NCBI GenBank assembly: GCA_900550935.1
Contig: URUD01000030.1
Span: 1-35,047, forward strand
Length of the DNA stretch: 35,047 bases
From: an uncultured Roseburia sp.
GTDB lineage: Bacteria; Bacillota; Clostridia; Lachnospirales; Lachnospiraceae
Direction: 5' to 3'
Positions 1-8,125 of this stretch are shown piece by piece (position 1 is the first letter of the stretch; each line of letters opens with the position of its first letter). The notes below the pieces were generated by a model. The model had not been told where the DNA came from and did no database searches. It was given only the letters and a program-made list of their open reading frames with translations. The position numbers were made by a program, and so were the translations under genes.

Positions 1-68
1 TTATGACAGTATCTGAAAAACGATTCGGTTGTGGATAAAACTGCGGAAACTCAAGAAAAATCATACAC

Positions 69-97
69 TTGACAGCGAATGATGTGAGTGTTATATT
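69..97 (+). promoter_or_regulatory. Sigma-A type promoter of the starch-binding lipoprotein gene
   Basis: TTGACA at 69-74 and TATATT at 92-97 are separated by 17 bases, a near-consensus housekeeping promoter. The predicted start point falls at about 104, so the operator-like copy at 106-120 would cover the initiation site. The transcript would have a leader of about 145 bases before the ATG at 250. Confidence 0.75.
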
Positions 98-105
98 TAA
101 CTTAA

Positions 106-120
106 GTTAACCGATTAAGC
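106..120. promoter_or_regulatory. Putative LacI-family operator, copy 1
   Basis: GTTAACCGATTAAGC is an imperfect palindrome with the central CG typical of LacI/GalR operators. It lies just downstream of the -10 box, a position that blocks initiation. Almost the same word recurs at 175-189, and related words sit at 2317-2330 and 2388-2402, all around the lacI-family gene at 1478-2275. Confidence 0.6.
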
Positions 121-174
121 AAACCTCTGTCCCAGGAAAATGAAAAGGGGGTGCTGCTTTTTTTTACTCATGTG

Positions 175-189
175 GTTAACCGTTTAAGT
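175..189. promoter_or_regulatory. Putative LacI-family operator, copy 2
   Basis: GTTAACCGTTTAAGT differs from copy 1 at two of 15 positions and lies 69 bases downstream in the leader of the lipoprotein gene. Two operators in one control region would allow a looped repression complex or a roadblock. Binding by the adjacent LacI-type protein is inferred from motif type and position. Confidence 0.55.
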
Positions 190-249
190 ATATTTGCGAA
201 GAAAGCAACAATGAACACAAAAAATGTTTAAGAAAGGAATTGGAGAAGG

Positions 250-1422
250 ATGAAAAGAGAAGTATTAAAGAGGTATGCGACAAAGGTGTTAGTTGCAGTA
301 ATGGGGATTTCGGTTTTAACTGGATGTCAGTCAAAGGATGCAGGGACAAGTGCAAATCCAACAGAGCAGTCGACAGATGCCACAGATGAAAAGACACAGA
401 CGTCGCATGTTGTGACATTTTATGATGCGGATGGAAAGACTACATTAGAGACAAAGGATGTAAAGGATGGGGAATGTGTAGAAGAATATGTTCCAGAGAA
501 AGAAGGATATACATTTGCGGGGTGGTTTGCCACACCTCAGATGAGTCACAAGTTTGATTTTTCGACTGCTATTACACAGGATACAGATATTTTTGCAGGG
601 TTTGTTTCCTATCAGGAAGACACAAGAACTTTTGCGATTGTGGGAAGTGGAACCAGTCCAGTACTTATGGAGTCAAACTGGGGAGCTGTCATAGGCGACG
701 CCCAGACAATGGTAAAAGAGGATAACCCAGATGCAAATGTCTATACTATCACATTAGACTTAGAGTCGGGTGATGAGTTTCAGTTTGCTATAAATTCGTC
801 GTGGAATGATCAAAGAGGCAGCGGATATTTAAGTGCTTTTTCAAAAGATGGTGAGGAGTATTTCAAGAATTCAGGAAGTCTTGGAGATGCAAGCACAAAG
901 AGAGCTAATATTGAATGTCTTATTTCAGGAAATTATACTTTTACATTGACCACATATCCTGGCGAAGATACATATGAGGAGGATGCTGCTGATTACAGCG
1001 AGGATAATAAGGAAGCATTTAACATCAACGCATATGACACAATTGACTGGACTTACAATGGAGAAAGTGAGTCAGGCGGAGAAAAAAAGCAGACGAATTA
1101 TTATATAAAGGGTGCAAAGATAACTAACTGGGAAGATGTGTATACTGATGAGACAAAATTTGTTGAAAAGGATGGTATTTACAGTCTGACTGTTGAGCTT
1201 GAAGAGGGCGACGAGTTTATGTTTACATCGATGGTTTCTGTAGGTGACAGGGAAAGTGTAGGGACTGAGTACATCAGGTACACAAATATCGCAGAGAATG
1301 ATTCCGATAGTCTGGCTTGCGTAACAGGAACAGACAGTGCTAATCTTGTAGCATCAAAGGCTGGTTCATATACATTCACTTATGATCCTTCAACCCAGAT
1401 CTTAACGGTAGAGTGTAAGTGA
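250..1422 (+). CDS. Putative starch/maltodextrin-binding lipoprotein with InlB-type repeat
   Basis: A 390-residue exported lipoprotein. Basic residues and a hydrophobic core end in the lipobox LTGC (Cys26), followed by a Ser/Thr-rich linker. Residues about 53-118 (VTFYDADGKT ... GYTFAGWF) match the InlB B-repeat / Listeria-Bacteroides repeat fold. Two beta-rich modules follow, at about 122-255 (starting TFAIVGSG) and about 278-390 (starting NYYIKGAK). They resemble the carbohydrate-binding modules of Lachnospiraceae and SusE/F-type starch-binding proteins, with Trp/Tyr residues that could stack on sugars. No catalytic motif is visible. It has its own promoter and two operator-like sites, faces the LacI-type regulator, and precedes the amylase/importer operon, so a role in holding starch or maltodextrin at the cell surface is likely. 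The ribosome site GGAGAAGG precedes ATG 250. The lipoprotein and repeat calls are firm; ligand identity is inference. Confidence 0.7.
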   Translation: MKREVLKRYATKVLVAVMGISVLTGCQSKDAGTSANPTEQSTDATDEKTQTSHVVTFYDADGKTTLETKDVKDGECVEEYVPEKEGYTFAGWFATPQMSHKFDFSTAITQDTDIFAGFVSYQEDTRTFAIVGSGTSPVLMESNWGAVIGDAQTMVKEDNPDANVYTITLDLESGDEFQFAINSSWNDQRGSGYLSAFSKDGEEYFKNSGSLGDASTKRANIECLISGNYTFTLTTYPGEDTYEEDAADYSEDNKEAFNINAYDTIDWTYNGESESGGEKKQTNYYIKGAKITNWEDVYTDETKFVEKDGIYSLTVELEEGDEFMFTSMVSVGDRESVGTEYIRYTNIAENDSDSLACVTGTDSANLVASKAGSYTFTYDPSTQILTVECK

Positions 1423-1446
1423 TGGGGAGAAGCTATATACGGATAA

Positions 1447-1475
1447 ACCGCCGTAGAATTACTGCGGCGGTGTTA
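1447..1475. terminator. Bidirectional intrinsic terminator between convergent genes
   Basis: A 10-pair stem (1447-1456 with 1462-1471, one G-T pair, 5-base loop) starts with ACCGCCG and closes with CGGCGGT. A T-rich stretch follows on the plus strand and TTTATCC follows on the minus strand. It lies between the stop codons of the convergent lipoprotein and LacI-family genes and could serve both. Confidence 0.8.
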
Positions 1476-1477
1476 TT

Positions 1478-2275
1478 TCAGATAAAAATATTGTGTTGCG
1501 CAATTGGTGTACGTTCTAATGCATATTCAAAACAGGTAAACAGTGCATCAGCCTTTTCTTTTGTGATGGCCGGTATATAAAGTGTGTTATGTGAGTCCTT
1601 AAGCTGTTGATTAAGAACATAATCTATCACAAGAATATTATCATCGTTTACTTTTAATGTATCTGAAAAGTCATTTATATACTCTACATTGGAAAAAAGG
1701 CTTGAGATATAATCCTTTTTTTCCTGATTATCGGTATCAAGCAGTACAAGTGTGTAAGGAGCATCTCCAAAGTGTGCATTGGATTGTTCTAATATATTTT
1801 CATAGTCTGAGTTGATCTGGAAAAATAATGGATCATTGATCATACAGTCAAAAGCAACAAGCGGAATAAAATTACTATCTCCAATCTGATGAAAAAGATT
1901 GGATGATACATCATAACAGATAATGACATCAGCGTGATCGAATTTCTCCGTGTAGGAATGATTCAGACAGATTAAATCATATCCTTTTTCGTGAAAATAC
2001 GAAATCAGAAAATGCAGAAAATAGGTCTGCTGCGCGTTTCTAAGAGAAGAATTTTTCTCAGAAAGATAAAAGGCAACCATATGATTGCGGTTTGTTGCGA
2101 GTGCCTTTGCAGACTGATTGGGTGTGTAGTTTAACAGATTGATTACCTGAAGGACTTTCTTCCTGGTCTTTTCACTAATACATTTGTCTGTTCGATTGTT
2201 AATCACATAGGATACAGTAGCGACAGAAACGCCTGCTTCTTTTGCTACATCTTTGATTGTAATAGTCTGTTTCAT
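1478..2275 (-). CDS. LacI-family transcriptional regulator with short effector domain
   Basis: A 265-residue DNA-binding regulator, probably of the maltodextrin locus. Residues about 5-25 (TIKDVAKEAGVSVATVSYVI) form a textbook LacI helix-turn-helix. They are followed by the hinge helix region (NYTPNQSAKALATNR) at about 49-63. The remaining ~200 residues look like a reduced periplasmic-binding-type effector domain. Most LacI proteins have 330-345 residues, so this one is about 70 short, yet the frame is open and the end coincides with the terminator, so I see no frameshift. The ribosome site GGAG lies a few bases upstream of the ATG at 2275. It is divergent from the amylase operon and probably represses itself through the operator-like site at 2317-2330. 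The likely effector is a maltodextrin, by context only. Confidence 0.85.
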   Translation of the reverse strand: MKQTITIKDVAKEAGVSVATVSYVINNRTDKCISEKTRKKVLQVINLLNYTPNQSAKALATNRNHMVAFYLSEKNSSLRNAQQTYFLHFLISYFHEKGYDLICLNHSYTEKFDHADVIICYDVSSNLFHQIGDSNFIPLVAFDCMINDPLFFQINSDYENILEQSNAHFGDAPYTLVLLDTDNQEKKDYISSLFSNVEYINDFSDTLKVNDDNILVIDYVLNQQLKDSHNTLYIPAITKEKADALFTCFEYALERTPIAQHNIFI

Positions 2276-2316
2276 AAAGGGACTCCTTTCAGGTAATTCC
2301 TGTTTTTTCTGTGAGT

Positions 2317-2330
2317 GAAGCGTTTAAGCT
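2317..2330. promoter_or_regulatory. Putative LacI-family operator, copy 3 (autoregulation)
   Basis: GAAGCGTTTAAGCT shares the CGTTTAAG half with copy 2. It lies between the -10 box of the minus-strand regulator promoter (2340-2345) and its start codon, the expected place for autorepression. Confidence 0.5.
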
Positions 2331-2339
2331 CCTTTCACA

Positions 2340-2368
2340 GTTATAAAGAAAAAAGCTATGTTTGTCAA
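2340..2368 (-). promoter_or_regulatory. Promoter of the LacI-family regulator gene
   Basis: On the minus strand TTGACA (plus positions 2363-2368) is followed after 17 bases by TATAAC (2340-2345), a strong match to the sigma-A consensus. The leader to the ATG at 2275 is about 60 bases and contains operator-like copy 3. Confidence 0.75.
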
Positions 2369-2387
2369 CAACAAAAATAACAGAAAG

Positions 2388-2402
2388 GTTGTAACGGTTC
2401 AT
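2388..2402. promoter_or_regulatory. Weak LacI-type operator candidate before the amylase gene, copy 4
   Basis: The core AACGGTT at 2393-2399 is the reverse complement of the AACCGTT core of copy 2, but the flanks match less well. It lies about 45 bases before the amylase start, so it could put the amylase/importer operon under the same repressor. I could not find a convincing -35/-10 pair for this operon. Confidence 0.35.
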
Positions 2403-2441
2403 TCCTCTTACGAATAGTTACAAAAGGTTCAATAGAAATAA

Positions 2442-4211
2442 ATGAATAAGTATGCAATATTACATATTCCCGACTCGAGGTATTGTTTTGCAACAGGAGA
2501 GAAAGAACTGGTTCTTCGGCTTCGGATGTCCCGGGAAGATGATGGGAAAAAAGTGTGGTTGGTTTATGCACAAAAATACGATTTTACAATGAAGCGTAAT
2601 AAGACTCAGATGCAGGTATGTTACAGAGATAAATTATATAGCTATTACGAAATCAAGCTTGTCCTGAAAGATGTTCGTTTTGCATATCTGTTTGAAATAG
2701 AGGACAATGGAAAAATATATTATTTCAGTGAAGATGGCGTGACGACAAGCTATTGCTTTGAGGAAGGCTTTTACAATTTTTTCCAAATGCCGTATATAAA
2801 CAGGAATGACGTACTTAAAACTGTTGACTGGATGCGGGATGCAGTATTTTATCAGATTTTTATTGATAGATTTTATAATGGAAACAAACAAAAAGATACT
2901 GCATATATAAATATGGCCTGGGGAGATAAGCCAACACCACACAATTTCGCAGGTGGAGATATTCAAGGAATTCTTGATAAACTGGACTATCTGAAAAATC
3001 TGGGAATAACTGCTCTTTATCTTACGCCGATTTTCTCATCGATATCGAATCACAAGTACGACATCAGGGATTATCTGCAGGTGGATCCGCAGTTTGGTTC
3101 TGAAGATGACGTGGTGCAGCTGGTAAAAGAGGCTCACAGGAATGGGATAAAAGTTGTTCTGGATGCGGTCTTTAATCATTGCAGTATGGATATGAAGCAG
3201 TTTCAGGATGTGATAGAAAAGGGGCGAAAGTCCAGATATTTTGACTGGTTTTTAATAGATGGTGACAGCGTGGATGTAGTAAAGGTAAATTATGAATGTT
3301 TTGCTGCATGCAATTATATGCCGAAGTTAAATACAGCGAATGAGCAGGTTCAGGACTTTTTGATTCAGATTGCAGAGTATTGGATGAAGAAATTGCAAAT
3401 AGACGGATGGAGGCTTGATGTATCGGACGAGGTGTCGCATGACTTTTGGAGAAGATTTCGCAAGTCTGTCAAGAAAATAAATCCAGATTGTGTCATAATT
3501 GGGGAGAACTGGCATGATGCATATCCGTATCTACAAGGAGATCAGTATGACAGTATCATGAACTATTCATTTACAAAGGCGTGCCTGGATTATTTCGCCA
3601 AAGAGACATTTGATGCGAAGACGATGGCTGAGAAGCTAAATTCAAATCTTATGCGTAATTTAGAACAGGTAAATATCATGATGCTGAATCTTCTGGATTC
3701 GCATGATACGCATCGATTTTTTTCTGAGGTCGGCTGTGACAAGGATAAGCTGCTTGCAGCGCTGGCACTTGAAATGATCTTTGTAGGAACTCCGTGTATA
3801 TATTATGGAACAGAAATATGCATGGAGGGTGGATATGACCCTGATTCAAGACGATGTTTTGACTGGGATGATTCACATTGGGATAAAGCGGTATTTGAGA
3901 AGATAAAAGTTCTGATTGCCATGAAAAAGGAAAAGGTGCTTCAATACGGAGATATTCAGATAGTCGAAGAAAATTACATGCTTGTTGTCAGAAGAAGATG
4001 GAAGGAAGCATCAATGACATTGTGGATAAACGAGACAGATTCTGAAAAAGAAATTGTTTTTAGTCAGAATGACATGCAAAGAAGTATTCTAATCGAAAAT
4101 GGATTAAATCCAGTGAATAAATCAGCAGAAGGAACAGTTTGCAACAGGGATAACCTGCTTTTGAAATCAAAAGGATTCGTGGTAATAAAAGAGATAGGGG
4201 GACAAATATGA
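2442..4211 (+). CDS. GH13 alpha-amylase family enzyme (neopullulanase / cyclomaltodextrinase type)
   Basis: A 589-residue glycoside hydrolase with no signal peptide, so cytoplasmic; it should cut imported maltodextrins at alpha-1,4 bonds. Residues 1 to about 120 form the N-terminal beta domain (CBM34-like, ILHIPDSRYCFATG) of neopullulanases and maltogenic amylases. The (beta/alpha)8 barrel starts near WMRDAVFYQIFIDRF. All four conserved regions are present: DAVFNH (about residue 241), GWRLDVSDE with the nucleophile Asp (about 325), GENWHD with the acid/base Glu (about 354) and SHDTHR with the transition-state Asp (about 422). A small C-terminal beta domain closes the protein. The ribosome site before ATG 2442 is weak and distant (AAAAGG, ~15 bases). 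The stop overlaps the next ATG (ATGA), so translation is coupled to the binding protein. Subfamily and exact products cannot be fixed from motifs alone. Confidence 0.92.
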   Translation: MNKYAILHIPDSRYCFATGEKELVLRLRMSREDDGKKVWLVYAQKYDFTMKRNKTQMQVCYRDKLYSYYEIKLVLKDVRFAYLFEIEDNGKIYYFSEDGVTTSYCFEEGFYNFFQMPYINRNDVLKTVDWMRDAVFYQIFIDRFYNGNKQKDTAYINMAWGDKPTPHNFAGGDIQGILDKLDYLKNLGITALYLTPIFSSISNHKYDIRDYLQVDPQFGSEDDVVQLVKEAHRNGIKVVLDAVFNHCSMDMKQFQDVIEKGRKSRYFDWFLIDGDSVDVVKVNYECFAACNYMPKLNTANEQVQDFLIQIAEYWMKKLQIDGWRLDVSDEVSHDFWRRFRKSVKKINPDCVIIGENWHDAYPYLQGDQYDSIMNYSFTKACLDYFAKETFDAKTMAEKLNSNLMRNLEQVNIMMLNLLDSHDTHRFFSEVGCDKDKLLAALALEMIFVGTPCIYYGTEICMEGGYDPDSRRCFDWDDSHWDKAVFEKIKVLIAMKKEKVLQYGDIQIVEENYMLVVRRRWKEASMTLWINETDSEKEIVFSQNDMQRSILIENGLNPVNKSAEGTVCNRDNLLLKSKGFVVIKEIGGQI

Positions 4212-5677
4212 AGAGGAAAATATTTGCTATTGTCATGATAACGTTGATGCTGACACAGCAGCTTTGTAGTTGTGGAGGTGCAGCAAAAGAGGATAGCGGG
4301 GCATCAGGAAGTGATGGTGCATCGGCACTTGAACATATTTTTACAGGAGAGCTGGAGAAGAATGTGACAATTCAGGTGCTTGAGAATGATACCGCGATTG
4401 AGAAAGGCTATTTTGATGAGCTTATTTCAGCATTCAATGAAACATACAAGGATCAGGGAATAACAGCAGTAGATGCAAATATGAATCAGTATCTTGACCT
4501 GGCAAATGATGGACCTTATGGTTACGGACCTGATGTATTGTATCAGGCAAATGATGTAATAATGCAATACGCGCAGGGCAAACACATATATCCATTGCCA
4601 ATAGAGTCAATGGAATGTTATAAGCAGATCCCACAGACAGCGTGGGATGCATATAAGACAAACCAAGGCGGGGTGGACTACTATTGCGGAATTCCAGTCA
4701 ATGTACAGGCACCAATGCTTTATTACAGAGCGGATTTGCTGCCAGATGACTGGGAGACGAGTTGGGATGATGAGAAAGATGGTGTGCCAGATATGGTACA
4801 GAACTGGAACGATATGTATGCTTTTTCAATAGAACGCCATAAGGAGGATCCGGCAGAATATGGATATATGAAATCAGTTTATGATGTGTATTTCTCAAGC
4901 GGATTTTTGTTTTCATATGGTGGATATGTCTTTGGTCAGAACAATATGGATGCATCAGATATTGGTTTTTCAGCAGGCGAAGCAGAAAAGGGAGCATGGG
5001 TATTAGAGCAGCTTGCAGGTGTCATGAATGAGGAGTGCATCGATGATACTATCACGACTAATGCGTACAGCAAGCTTGCAGATGGAACATATTTTGCAAC
5101 GATATCGACACCAGATGTCTATTCGACGTTTCTAGATGAACTGGTGGCAGAGTACAGGTCACAAGGCCTGGATGACAAAGAGGCAGAAGATAAGGCAAAA
5201 GAGAATCTTGTAATGGCAAGTCTGCCGAAGCTTCCTGAAAGCGGTGATCTGACAGAGGAAAGCCCAAAGCTTATTGACAGTAAGACGATGGGAGGGATAA
5301 ATGGATATGCAATCAGTGCTTATACCAAATATCCGAATGCGTGCCTTGCTTTCATCGATTTTGCAACCAGCTATGAAATGATGGTAAAACGAAGTGACAT
5401 GCTTGGAGTTGCCCCTGCAAGAGAGGATGCCGCACAAAAAGCCGGCGGCACATCACAGCTTTTATATGAGAACCTCGAGAAGGGTAATATCACGTTGATG
5501 CCTTCGATAGAAGAGGTTTCACAGATATGGACACCGGGTCAGACATTTTTTACAGATATTGCAAAAGATGCATTCCGTACAGAAAAAGAGAAAAAATACG
5601 CAACACTTGAAGAGATAAAAGCTGGTCTGGAGGATGTAGATAAGCAGATTTATGATGCAATCCATACTTTGAAATAG
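4208..5677 (+). CDS. malE: Maltodextrin-type ABC transporter solute-binding lipoprotein
   Basis: A 489-residue extracellular solute-binding protein of family 1 (CUT1 systems). The signal peptide ends in the lipobox LCSC with the lipidated Cys at 22, then a Gly/Ser/Ala-rich tether. The body has the expected features: VTIQVLEND near the mature start, DVLYQANDVIMQYA, and GGINGYAISAYTKYPNACLAFIDF, which resembles the hinge-proximal C-lobe of maltose/maltodextrin-binding proteins. It is somewhat longer than E. coli MalE. Many exposed Tyr and Trp residues suit oligosaccharide stacking. It overlaps the amylase stop by ATGA and is followed at short range by two CUT1 permeases. Maltodextrin specificity follows from the linked GH13 enzyme and is inference. 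Confidence 0.85.
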   Translation: MKRKIFAIVMITLMLTQQLCSCGGAAKEDSGASGSDGASALEHIFTGELEKNVTIQVLENDTAIEKGYFDELISAFNETYKDQGITAVDANMNQYLDLANDGPYGYGPDVLYQANDVIMQYAQGKHIYPLPIESMECYKQIPQTAWDAYKTNQGGVDYYCGIPVNVQAPMLYYRADLLPDDWETSWDDEKDGVPDMVQNWNDMYAFSIERHKEDPAEYGYMKSVYDVYFSSGFLFSYGGYVFGQNNMDASDIGFSAGEAEKGAWVLEQLAGVMNEECIDDTITTNAYSKLADGTYFATISTPDVYSTFLDELVAEYRSQGLDDKEAEDKAKENLVMASLPKLPESGDLTEESPKLIDSKTMGGINGYAISAYTKYPNACLAFIDFATSYEMMVKRSDMLGVAPAREDAAQKAGGTSQLLYENLEKGNITLMPSIEEVSQIWTPGQTFFTDIAKDAFRTEKEKKYATLEEIKAGLEDVDKQIYDAIHTLK

Positions 5678-5732
5678 TTTATTTATATGAAAGTGATTTC
5701 GATGCACATGTATGTGCAAGAATGGAGATATT

Positions 5733-7055
5733 ATGGGAAGGCAACAACGAAAAAATATTCTTGAATGTTATCGTGACTGCAGCTGGCAGGTAAAACTGTC
5801 AGCGATACTCATGGGGGGCGGACAGATATGCTACGGAAGTATAATCAAGGGACTTTTGTTCTTTATTACTGAATTAAGCATAATCATATATTTTGTCATA
5901 CGTGGCTGGAGTGATATTCTGGGATTTTTTACATTAGGAACACAAAAAGGCGATGCATGGATTGGAACTATAGGTGACAATTCCGTGGTTATGCTTCTGA
6001 TGGGAATATTTGCATGGATTGTAGCAGGGACATTCATTGTACTTTACAGGATGAACTTAAAGGATGCATATGCCATGCAAAAAAGGATAGAACAAGGGCA
6101 GAAATGTCTTACTTTCCGTCAGGAAATAAGCCAGTTATTGGATAAGAAATTCTATGTGCTGGTATTAGTTCTGCCTGTGCTCGGGGTATGCGTGTTTAAT
6201 ATCCTGCCTATTATTTTTATGATTTTAATTGCGTTTACAAATTATGGCGGAAATATTGTGCCACCTGAATTGGTGGACTGGGTAGGAATAGCTAATTTCA
6301 AAAAGCTGGTTACGCTTTCGCAGTTTGCACCGACATTTTTTAAGATCCTGGGATGGAATATTGTCTGGGCAATCGTATCGACAGCCTTAAATTATTTTGC
6401 AGGACTGGGTCTTGCGTTGCTGCTTGAGAAGGACTGCGTAAAAGGAAAAGCATTCTGGAGAGCATTCCCCATACTTGCATATGCAATTCCAGGATTCATC
6501 ACCCTTTTAGCTTTTAAATTTATGTTTTCATATGGTGGACCGATTAACCAGATGATCACTGCTGCTGGTGGAAGTGCAATAGGATTCTTGGATCTGGATG
6601 CAAAGTGGAGCTCAAGAATGATCGGACTTCTGGTAAATTGCTGGATTAGCGTACCATCTATAATGCTGCTTGCAACAGGCAATCTTTCAAACAGGGATAT
6701 CTCTATATATGAGGCGGCAAAAATTGATGGAGCAGGGCGGTGGAAACAGTTTCAGAAGCTGACAATGCCATTTATGCTCTTTTCCACAATGCCTGTACTG
6801 CTCGGACAGTTCATCGGGAACTTCAACAACTTTGGTATATTTTATTTTCTGCGAGGTGGTCTTTATCTGGATGGATATTTTCTTGCGAGTGATACCGATT
6901 TGTTGATTAACTGGCTGTACAATCTGTCTATTGACAATAATTATTACTGTATCGGAGCTGCAATAAGCTTGATCATATTCATGATTACATCTATAATATC
7001 ACTGACGGTATACATAAAATCACCATCCTATAGAGAGGAGGATACATTTCAATGA
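5733..7055 (+). CDS. malF: Maltodextrin-type ABC transporter permease (MalF-like)
   Basis: A 440-residue membrane subunit of the CUT1 importer. I chose ATG 5733 because GGAG sits 5 bases upstream; an in-frame ATG at 5712 would add 7 residues but has no good ribosome site. An N-terminal part with two membrane spans (around GLLFFITELSIIIYFVI and VVMLLMGIFAWIVAGTFIVL) precedes the usual six-span core, as in E. coli MalF. The cytoplasmic EAA loop that docks to the ATPase is clear: EAAKIDGAGRWKQFQKLTMP. It pairs with the MalG-like permease downstream, whose ATG overlaps the stop of this gene. No ATPase gene is nearby, so the pair probably uses a shared MsmX/MsiK-type ATPase encoded elsewhere, as known for many Firmicutes. 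Confidence 0.87.
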   Translation: MGRQQRKNILECYRDCSWQVKLSAILMGGGQICYGSIIKGLLFFITELSIIIYFVIRGWSDILGFFTLGTQKGDAWIGTIGDNSVVMLLMGIFAWIVAGTFIVLYRMNLKDAYAMQKRIEQGQKCLTFRQEISQLLDKKFYVLVLVLPVLGVCVFNILPIIFMILIAFTNYGGNIVPPELVDWVGIANFKKLVTLSQFAPTFFKILGWNIVWAIVSTALNYFAGLGLALLLEKDCVKGKAFWRAFPILAYAIPGFITLLAFKFMFSYGGPINQMITAAGGSAIGFLDLDAKWSSRMIGLLVNCWISVPSIMLLATGNLSNRDISIYEAAKIDGAGRWKQFQKLTMPFMLFSTMPVLLGQFIGNFNNFGIFYFLRGGLYLDGYFLASDTDLLINWLYNLSIDNNYYCIGAAISLIIFMITSIISLTVYIKSPSYREEDTFQ

Positions 7056-7891
7056 AAAAGAAATTAAAATTTGGCAGTATCATGGATACTGGCATAACAT
7101 ACATAATTCTGATTGCAGTGGCGATTGTGTTCTTTTTTCCTTGCCTGTGGCTGATACTGGCGTCCTTTTCCAAATCGGGAACAATCTATTCATTTGAAGG
7201 ATTTTTCCCAAAAGAATACAGTCTGGCAAGTTTTGAGAAGCTTTTTACCAACACAACACTGTATAATTATCCAAAGTGGTTTCTTAATACGCTTTTTATC
7301 GCTGCGGGAAGCTGCATTTTAGGTACTTTTCTTGTGATACTCACTGCATATACTATGTCAAGATTTACATTTAGGGCAAGAAAACCAATGATGAAAATCA
7401 CAATGGTACTTGGGATGTTTCCATCGTTTATGGGAATGATTGCGGTGTATCTGCTTATGACGCAGTTTAATCTGATCAATCATTTATGGGGACTCATTTT
7501 GATATATGCAGCAGGAGCGCCTATGGGATATCTGACGCAAAAGGGATTTTTTGACACTATTCCAAAGGCAATCGATGAGGCGGCAAGAATTGATGGTGCA
7601 ACAAACGTTCAGGTGTTTACCAGGATAAATCTGCCGTTATCCAAGCCGATTATTGTGTATACAGCCCTTACATCTTTTACATGGCCGTGGAGTGATTTTA
7701 TTCTGCCAAAGCTTCTTCTCAAAGAAAAAGACTTATACACGGTGGCGGTAGGACTGATGAGTTTAGATGAAACGGAGTTTGCAAGATTTGCAGCTGGAAG
7801 TGTATTTATAGCAGTTCCAATTGTTATTTTGTACTTTTTCCTTGTAAAAGATATGGTAAATGGTATGGCGCAGGGGGCTGTCAAAGGTTAG
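7052..7891 (+). CDS. malG: Maltodextrin-type ABC transporter permease (MalG-like)
   Basis: A 279-residue second membrane subunit with six predicted spans, from the N-terminal helix near GITYIILIAVAIVFFFPCLW to the last near AAGSVFIAVPIVILYFFLV. The EAA motif EAARIDGATNVQVFTRINLP is intact, and the C-terminal GMAQGAVKG is the typical MalG ending that inserts toward the binding site. The start overlaps the MalF stop (ATGA) and has a strong GAGGAGG ribosome site, so the two subunits should be made in equal amounts. It is the last recognisable gene of the locus; no hairpin terminator is visible after it. Confidence 0.88.
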   Translation: MKKKLKFGSIMDTGITYIILIAVAIVFFFPCLWLILASFSKSGTIYSFEGFFPKEYSLASFEKLFTNTTLYNYPKWFLNTLFIAAGSCILGTFLVILTAYTMSRFTFRARKPMMKITMVLGMFPSFMGMIAVYLLMTQFNLINHLWGLILIYAAGAPMGYLTQKGFFDTIPKAIDEAARIDGATNVQVFTRINLPLSKPIIVYTALTSFTWPWSDFILPKLLLKEKDLYTVAVGLMSLDETEFARFAAGSVFIAVPIVILYFFLVKDMVNGMAQGAVKG

Positions 7892-7948
7892 AATAATTAA
7901 GCTGACATGCCTGATCGATAGAGTAAAGAGATTTAAAGGAGAACAAAA

Positions 7949-8122
7949 ATGGAAACATGGTATTATGAGGTGGTATCGATCGATGGCGATTACGCCAATC
8001 TGAAGCGAACAGACATCGAATCACCGGATTTAAAGCTGGTTGCGCGGGCACTTCTTCCGGCAGAGATCTACGAAGGCTGCAAACTGAAATACGAACTGAT
8101 GCAGTATTCCATCGAGGCGTAG
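7949..8122 (+). CDS. Small conserved-looking protein, function unknown
   Basis: A 57-residue reading frame starting METWYYEVVSIDGDYANLKR and ending ELMQYSIEA. AAAGGAGAAC lies just before the ATG, a good ribosome site. Composition is ordinary for a soluble, mildly acidic protein with beta-strand-like stretches; there is no signal peptide or membrane span. The next small gene starts 3 bases after its stop, so the two are probably translated as a pair. I do not recognise a named family. Coding is supported by the ribosome site, the pairing and normal codon use. Confidence 0.6.
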   Translation: METWYYEVVSIDGDYANLKRTDIESPDLKLVARALLPAEIYEGCKLKYELMQYSIEA

Positions 8123-8125
8123 CCT

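Noticed and set aside
1..249. A gene at the left edge or a short minus-strand gene at 176-418
   Set aside because: The left 249 bases hold promoter and operator-like elements; the opposite-strand frame lies over the lipoprotein start and has low-complexity, non-protein-like composition.
2388..2402. A CcpA catabolite (cre) site before the amylase
   Set aside because: TGTAACGG is out of register with TGWAANCG by one base; the LacI-type reading fits better. I found no convincing cre site elsewhere.
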